Shown one piece after another: positions 57,423 through 64,000 of a DNA stretch of 64,000 nt. The stretch is from the NCBI GenBank assembly GCA_028564705.1, contig JAPXFQ010000364.1, positions 1,054,001 to 1,118,000 on the forward strand. Direction: 5' to 3'. Source of the DNA: Apricaphanius iberus. Lineage: Eukaryota > Chordata > Actinopteri > Cyprinodontiformes > Aphaniidae. The position numbers and the translations under genes were made by a program. Under the pieces are notes generated by a model, which saw nothing but the letters and a program-made list of their open reading frames with translations, was not told the DNA's origin and did not search any database. Position 1 is the first letter of the stretch; the number at the start of each line of letters is the position of its first letter.

Positions 57423-58823
57423 CTATGAAGTAGTGTCTTAGTCAAGCCTGCACCACCTGAGACCAAGATATTACTAAGACCAGAGAGTACCGAGACTGAG
57501 ACAAAACCAAGACTTTCCGAAGCTGAGACCAAGAAAAGACCATATACTGTACAGTATAACAAATGAAATTTTTAACAAAACAAAAAATGGGAGTTTTATT
57601 TTGTATTTAGGTTTGCTTTAAATAAATGTGACAATAAAAGCAATGTTTGCTCTGTTTTCAAAGAAGCAAAATGAATGAAACACATTTTAAATCATAGCAA
57701 ACTTGTAGTGTTGCACTTCTTGTTTAAAGTTTGCATTATCAAAACTGAATTGACATGACAGGTCATAATAAACCCTTTTGTCAAAAAGAAAAAATGGAAA
57801 GAATGAAGAGTCAATAAGAAGTAAATTAAATGAGCTGACTGAAAAGCTGACATTTAAGAAAGGTATTTTTGGTTATAATTCTTAAACACTGGTTTTTACT
57901 TTATGAATTTACCATGGTAATTTATCAGGAACGATTGAGCTAAACATGGCGACATGCCACACCTGAACATGTGGTAAAAACCCCCTAAAAGTCTGAGTTC
58001 AACAATAAAAGTAAATCATAAAAGGTTTTATCTAAAGACCTCAAGGGTTGAGAAAATGGAATTATGCTGTTCAGACTGTCTAAGAAAAATAAGACATGGA
58101 CAAATTCTCAGTTTTGATGGACATTTGCCTGTGGTGTGAACTTAGTTCTATAAAAGAAGATGCCTCACTCTTTAATACAAACCAACACAAATCAGGCCAT
58201 GACAGTTTTATAGCTACTTTATTGAGTCGGTGTGTGGGTCTTGGTCCACATTGATATGGAAATAACCGTGTATAATAGGTACAGGAGAGTAGGTGTTTTT
58301 CTAATTGGAGTGTTGCAGGAGCACCCACTGGCAGAACTGTAATTTGGCGGCTATGGAAGCTGGCAACTGCAGCTGGGAGAAATCCTTACAATTAGGGATG
58401 CAACAATACCACTTTTTTCAAACCAATACAATAACGATACTTGGATTTGAGGTCTTGTCGATGCCGAGTACCAATATTGATACTTATACCACACAATAAA
58501 AATGCAATTAATTGGCAGTCAGGTTTTACTTTCTTCTTTCATTGTTACAACAAATAGTGTTGAATTAGATAAGAAAATACAATTTTAATAACAATGACCT
58601 CAAAACTAAAATTTCAATTGAAAAATAAACATTGTCTGTGAAATTATTGCGGAGTTTCAGAATTTTAAGTATCGGTTCATGGTATCGGTTTACTTCAACC
58701 AATACCGATACAGTACATAAGAACCGTATTGGCCCTGATAGCCAATACCAGTATCACTGCATCCCTACTTACAGTACCAAATCGGATCGATACCGATGTT
58801 GCGTAGTCCACACTACTGTCAAG
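57423..58823. mobile_element. hAT-like element C (57431-58815) inside the Tc1 copy
   Basis: The left end tagtgtcttagtcaag leads into repeated gagaccaag words. The right end reverse complement is tagtgtggactac. The flanks ctatgaag (57423-57430) and ctgtcaag (58816-58823) match at 6 of 8. The Tc1 sequence continues across the break. End similarity is short, so this is the weakest of the four. It contains element D. Confidence 0.6.
58385..58775. mobile_element. hAT MITE D (375 bp, 58393-58767) nested inside element C
   Basis: Ends tagggatgcaacaatacc and, reverse complemented, tagggatgcagtgatact. Internal repeats of cgatac/accaatac words sit on both arms. The flanks cttacaat (58385-58392) and cttacagt (58768-58775) match at 7 of 8. 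It is typical of a fish hAT MITE family I recall (TAGGGATGCAACAATACCA). Confidence 0.85.
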
Positions 58824-59009
58824 ACAGGAAATCTCAAAGTTTATATGAAGATAGATGGCTAAATACAGGACAAACCTCTAAGAAAACTTTTCAGAGGCAG
58901 CAAAACATCAACCCTAAATATACAGCCAGAAAAGCATACTAATGTTTTAGTTACAATGTGATAACACGTGAAAAAATTAAAGGAGCCTGGATACTTTTCT
59001 GTAAGCACT

Positions 59010-62000
59010 ACATCACCAAAATTAACTAACAATTGTAAAGTTAGTACATTGAAACTTCTTGTTCTATTCATAGCTTCACTCTTAAATGTATTTCCTTTCA
59101 TAAAACATAAAAAAGTAGGAAGCCCGCCTACAGTATGATTCTCAATGCCCTCACGTGTTCAGCTGATCTTAAGCTTAATTTCCAAGATGTACTTCCCTTT
59201 CCCTTTGACTAATATAATGTCCAGTTAGGAAATATTTGTTTGTCAGTCTTGAAAATGTCAAACAACAGTAATTAGTCATGTATGTTCCTGTGATGGCTCT
59301 GCATGTAAAACACACAAATGGAATGGTGTCTTTCTTTTCCTGTTAAGGTTGTTGCTCCTGTTTCAGTCTTGCATTCGTAAGGCAAACATCTGTCACATCT
59401 ACGCTCCAAAGATTGGGAAGCTATCCAACACACATATGGCTCCCCTGATAGGGTAGGTTTACTCATTGTCTCTTCTCTAAGCCCATCTGCTGAGGCAGTT
59501 TTTGTTACTTTACTCTTTTCTGTATACTTGGAAAATCGATCTACTCCAAAATGTAATCAAATTACATACTGTATATATATATTTTTTTTTTACACACGAT
59601 CAAATCATATATAAAAATGTATGCATATGTATAAACATATGCATTTATGCATACATTAAGGTTATGGTATGGACCCTTAAGTCACAGTTAAACCATCAGT
59701 TTTAAGGGACATAAAATTGACCCCCATATCAATTAACAAAGATTGAATTAATGCTTCACAGTAATAGTAGGAATTTAAATAAGGATTGTGGCTGATGTAC
59801 TTCTATTCATTATGCATTATTTGCATATTACATTGTCAGTATATTACTTCCAAATTAGTTTCAAAATTAAAATATGCAAATTACTACCCACATCATGTCT
59901 GACACCACCACACCCAGCAATGGTCATGAGTGCATTCAGCTTTGTGACATGTTTGAGTGCTGCTTGTTTTAAAATGAAGTGCAACGAGTTTGTTTAAGTG
60001 GTACTATATGGTATATGTCATTCTGCCTTTATTTATGTCAGAGCTTTCATCATTGTAACTTGGTGATAAATTCATTCACACTTAATAAATTAACTTTGTG
60101 CATGAAAGGTGCTAATTAGTTTGTATGGACTTTATCTGTGTGTTCTTTGGAGTTTTTTGTTGGCATATTATTGACACGCAAACTTACTCTAATGGTACAT
60201 GAAAATCAGGAAACTATTTTAAAATGAAAACCAGAAATTATTATAAATCTAATGTTCAAAAGTAAACTAAACTAAACACAACTTGTCCTTATTGTTCTTG
60301 TGTGGCAAGAAGAAGAAAAAAATAGTAAAAACCTCTAAGTCAGACGAACACAAAACAGCTATAAAACAGTATGCTTTCTGTTTTACTCAATGCCACATTT
60401 CACAAATGTTATAGTGGTTATCTTAACAGTATAACACAGGTAGAATGAAGAGTGTCACTGGGAAAATGTTTTGGCTAACTTTTTTAAAAATTCCTCACCC
60501 ATTGATGAAAAGCAAAAATTCATAACTTCAAATATCTGCAGCTGCTTATCTTTTTGTTTTCTCTTACATTGTCCACATGCATATAATTGACTATCAATAT
60601 CTTTTTTGCTAGAAACTGCACTCTGTGGGTCACTTTCTTTCAGTATTGTGCATTAAGAACACATCTAGCGTTGGAACAGAAATCAATTATTTTTTCACAG
60701 CTTCATGACTTTAGAACTTGCTAAAAAAACAGACAAAAAAAACAATGGAAATCAACCAGGATTCCCATATTCATCTAATTCCCTGAACTAAACAGTGTTT
60801 CAGTCATAAGATTTTTAGACTTTCTTAGATTGTTTATACTAATACAATTCGGCTTGTATTGAAAGACTAAGCAGAGTGTAAGAGTGATATACCAGAAATA
60901 TTTCTTTCCAAAGCATATTTTTTAACCACTGCAGAGATTTATGGACCTACAGTTGTCCAAGGCCTTTATGATGCTTACTATTGTGTCACCTATTAACATT
61001 TATCAGCATCTAATAAAAATAGCAGATGTGGACACCTTTGTGTATTCATTGTTGTGATGATCAAAATAATAACCACTCTGGCCTTGATGCCTTGACCCTG
61101 GCTGCAGTAAATCCTACACGATCTCACATTCCTGTTATTCACAGTTTATACATTATAATTTCACTTTTAATGCTGTGTTATATTACATTTATTTGTAATA
61201 GGGGCTCTGCAAAGACCTGTAAGCTCTGGTTGTTTGTATAGCCCTCAGTGATAAATAAGCACTATCCAAGCAAACCCTTGGTTTTGTAAGGTGTGTGGGT
61301 GTGTGGCAGTACATGAGTGACTTTGGAAGTTTTTCTGAGTAAACATTGAATGATTTACTGTGGTTAAGTGACTTGGTTGATGTTTACTAATGTGTTTGCA
61401 TATTTGACCTCTGCACTATTTAAAAAGTAAAAATTTTGCGATAATTGACCATGTTACCACATTTTTGTTAAGGTATAAAAAACAGATTTTACCGTTGTAT
61501 GTTTCACTGATGTCTACTTAAAGGTCATATTAGCTATTTACTAGTAAATGGAGGAGGCTTAAATATGTTTGTTTTCTGGCTACTAGCTATTTTTGACCAC
61601 GTATAGTTAGTTTTAATATTGACAATGCACAAAGTTATCAATAAGTGTCATAGGTGTCAATCCTAACTATATCTCAGAACATGTTGTTGCAAATTTACAT
61701 CAACAAAGGTGCAGACTTTTTACTCTATTGTCTGGTTCTATTTTAAGACAGTGGCATTTGTACATATACTACCAACTTTTTTGACCCCAACAGAACCCTG
61801 TTGGAGTCAATATTAATCATAGTGGGATTATTTAGAAACAACACTGGGACAACCATTTAACAAATGAAAAATGTGAATAAAATAACTAAAAGGTTTGCAA
61901 AATTATATTTATTAGATTTATAAGAGTGAACTCTTGGAGTCTCGTTTATGGTTTGAACATGGACAAGCTAAAGAGTTGTGCAGGTTTGGAACCTATATAC

Positions 62001-62189
62001 GATACAGGGGGAAGGGCATGATATGTCAAATGTTTTATAACTTCCTGACTATTATCTAGTGATTAATGTTTTTGCGTTGGTCCACACTGCATATAAAATC
62101 AAATAAGAAAGTTGTAAAAACCTTAGTTGCATGTAGTTTGCTTTACTTGTATTCTCTGGAAATGTATCGACTTCACTCATCAAGGGGGA
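59010..62189. other. No gene in 3.2 kb; putative intron
   Basis: AT-rich, with short TA/T runs at about 59570-59590. Frames up to 71 codons have no motifs. Confidence 0.45.
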
Positions 62190-62470
62190 TCCTCAAGGGG
62201 TCGCGGGGGGGCTGGTGCCTATCTCCAGCTGTCAACGGGCGAGAGGCAGGGTACACCCTGGACAGGTCGCCAGTCCATCGCAGGGCCACATAGAGACAGA
62301 CAGGACAAACAACCATGCACCCACACACTCACACCTAAGGACAATTTAGATTGATCAGTTAACCTGACGCTCATGTTTTTACACTTTGGGAGGAAGCTGG
62401 AGTACTCGGATGGAACCCACGGGGAGAACATGCCAACTCCATAGACAAAAACCCTGGGCCACCGTGCAGC
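62190..62470 (-). mobile_element. LINE 3' region copy, minus orientation
   Basis: It contains the same blocks as the tails at 8.0 and 18.0 kb (ctggtgcctatctccagctg; 'gtacaccctggacaggtcgc') and extends about 200 bp further upstream in the element (acatagagacagacaggaca; 'ggaggaagctggagtactc'; 'ggagaacatgccaactcc'). The ATGG tail itself is missing. It is the longest of the tail-family copies here. The adjoining TA run begins where the LINE sequence stops. Confidence 0.82.
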
Positions 62471-62471
62471 C

Positions 62472-62474
<3 letters not shown>

Positions 62475-62566
<92 letters not shown>

Positions 62567-62570
62567 CATA
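62475..62570. repeat. Long TA microsatellite
   Basis: About 38 TA units (62475-62550), followed by a shorter interrupted run. Length may be unstable or misassembled. Confidence 0.95.
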
Positions 62571-63245
62571 CAGTGTTGGGGAGAATACTTTGTAAATTTA
62601 TTTAGTTACAGAATACTGAATACCTGCTTTAAAATGTATTTAAAGCTTAAAGCTAGTTTACACCCAAATGTAAGAGTTTTCCCACCTGGATCATCACTAT
62701 CCTTTGGTGGTAACACGAATATGCTGCTTCATTAATTGATACTGAATTACAGCTGCTCGAGCAATCACTAGAGTTTGCCTGTATACTTTACAGTTTTACA
62801 CCAGAAGCAAAAGCGGTTTGACTAAATGACTAGTGTTTCCAGATTTGATCTTTAGCTTTAGTCGGGCTTTTGTCAGGAATATTCGAATGAAATCTAGCCT
62901 CACTTGAAAGAATGAACTTTGAGAGAGCTCCATTGAAGGCATAATTTCCTTCACTGCTAGTAGGTTTATTTGGCTGCGGTTGTGGCTCCAACCCACCCAG
63001 CTCTGTGTCTGAATCCAAACCTGGCAACTCACATTAATGTTGGTGCTTGCAGGTCGGTGTGTTTTGGCCATAGGATATCTATGGTTTCAGCGGTGTGTTG
63101 TTTAGGGGTATTAAGGGATAGCCTACACAACGCGGAGACACACATTTCCCAAAATGTATATGTTCACCTTTCAGGTGGAAAGTGGAAAACACACAAGTAT
63201 GCCAATGGTATTACGAAAGTAACTGTATTCTAAATACCATGTTTA
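62571..63245. mobile_element. hAT-like MITE with CAGTGTTGGGGAG end
   Basis: The left end cagtgttggggagaatactt fits a recalled fish hAT-type terminus. Near 63206-63232, cgaaagtaactgtattctaa resembles the sub-terminal part of the other end. The final CAACACTG is not visible, so the right boundary is approximate. Confidence 0.5.
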
Positions 63246-63249
63246 AAAA

Positions 63250-64000
63250 TAGTAACTGTAACGATTCGATTTGATTTTCGACTTTAGGGTCACGATTTGA
63301 TTCGATTCCCTCTTTTTTTTTCTTTTACAGTACAGAGCCCTGTGTAATTTTTAGACTAGTCTACAATCATTGTTTTTATTCATTAAATTTTGTACAGTAA
63401 GTCATATTTTAAAAGACAAAAGTGATGCAATTTTTATTATTCTTTTGTAATGTTTCACATGAGGGATAAATGGTCAAATTGAAATCATTTATTTACAATA
63501 AAAGTGTAACAGTCTTTTTAAATTACCAATGATTAGTAACAGAGTGTGGCTGCCATCTAGTGACTTTTTATAGTTACTGCAGAACAACGACTTGAGACGC
63601 AGTGCTCCAGATAGCTCATAGGACCAAGCAAAATGCAGCTTACACTGGTCCTCTTGTTTACAATGCAAATGTGGACATAACTCATTGGGAACTCAAAATT
63701 TACTCACTGGTGATTTTAGAATGGAAGGAGTGGCTTTAGCGCCGGTCCAGCTGCTTCTTTCTTTATCTGTCTTAGCCATGGTTTAACTGTAGCTTAGCTA
63801 TTAGCTACATGCTGATCCCGGGGGATATGATACAGGCAGTTAAAATGTTACCACGTGAAAGTTACTTGTTAGGGAAAATGCAATGCGTGGTTCCTTGTGA
63901 TAAGGAAATCTGAGTAAATAGACGGTCAGCTGCTAACTGTTGCTACAGAGTCCAACAGGACGCACAAAAAACATAGGAGGAGGTGATTGTGATCTTCTTT
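63250..64000. mobile_element. Probable hAT-like element cut by the window edge
   Basis: It begins with repeated cgattcgattt words (63258-63308), as in several fish hAT families. A non-coding interior follows, with tagcttagctattagctaca and 'aatgcgtggttccttgtg'. The right end lies outside the window, so class and length are unproven. Confidence 0.35.

Larger units (their letters stand above)
54944..59009 (+). pseudogene. Old Tc1-like transposon copy in three pieces, split by nested hAT elements
   Basis: Left piece 54944-55234: decayed terminal repeat (agcaccctgcaaaattattg), ttgggattttaccttatagacca, then 5' UTR words. Middle piece 56991-57430: start codon region at 57031 (MKTKEQSKHVKDKTVEKFKAG), then fragments including acatgtggaagaag-like and CATGGTGGTGG blocks, ending in gattttct. 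Right piece 58824-59009: aagatagatggctaaataca, 'agaggcagcaaaa', 'cctaaatatacagccaga', then the opposite terminal repeat ending gtaagcact. From recall this is a common fish Tc1 family. About 0.9 kb of it is left. Deletions and stops make it dead. The gaps coincide exactly with two insertions carrying 8-bp duplications. Confidence 0.85.

Overview
The window looks like teleost fish nuclear DNA. It is AT-rich and gene-poor, and it carries the usual ray-finned-fish repeat mix: Tc1/mariner, hAT, PIF/Harbinger and TTAA-target DNA transposons, L2/CR1-like and other non-LTR retrotransposon remnants, tRNA-derived SINE-like repeats and many microsatellites. No bacterial, organellar or viral genes were seen. 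Family names come from recall of motifs and repeat sequences; no database was searched.

Only one host coding segment is convincing. The minus-strand segment 22284-22654 matches, from memory, the C-terminal cytoplasmic exon of the delta-protocadherin pcdh9: it has a splice acceptor, 122 codons and a stop. DNA above about 22.67 kb is then probably pcdh9 intron, and DNA below 22.28 kb is 3' UTR and downstream intergenic sequence. PCDH9 is known in vertebrates as a gene with very long introns in gene-poor surroundings, which fits the near absence of other exons.

Layout. 0-9 kb: a 417-bp TRIM-like element with tRNA-like modules in its direct repeats (286-702), two PIF/Harbinger elements with 3-bp target duplications (3222-3637, 4243-5269), and a 128-bp truncated LINE tail with a 12-13-bp duplication (8032-8159). 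10-15 kb: mostly unassigned. 15-20 kb: a dead Tc1-like transposase (minus), a 5'-truncated LINE with YMDD and endonuclease-like coding (minus), a LINE tail, and a complete Tc1-like transposon (18165-19782) with an open 347-aa transposase. The D-D-E spacing of that transposase is 38 residues rather than 34, the DD38E/Intruder pattern. 22-31 kb: the pcdh9 exon, Tc1 and LINE debris, and a 2.2-kb repeat block (26177-28380) made of a 118-bp tandem array, tandem tRNA-like units, diverged modules and a 96-bp foldback. 31-47 kb: an L2-like reverse transcriptase copy on the minus strand split by two later transposons, a hAT BED-finger exon relic, and a hAT element with a perfect 8-bp duplication (45058-46452). 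53-59 kb: a TTAA-target element, then an old Tc1 copy (54944-59009) cut into three pieces by two hAT-like elements, each of which holds a further hAT-like element. 62-64 kb: LINE 3' sequence, a long TA microsatellite and hAT-like ends, the last running off the window.

The genes do not form a pathway. The window is a protocadherin 3' end in a transposon graveyard. Its best-supported points are the intact DD38E element, the reconstructable nesting order and the TRIM-like element. I found no clear new biological system.
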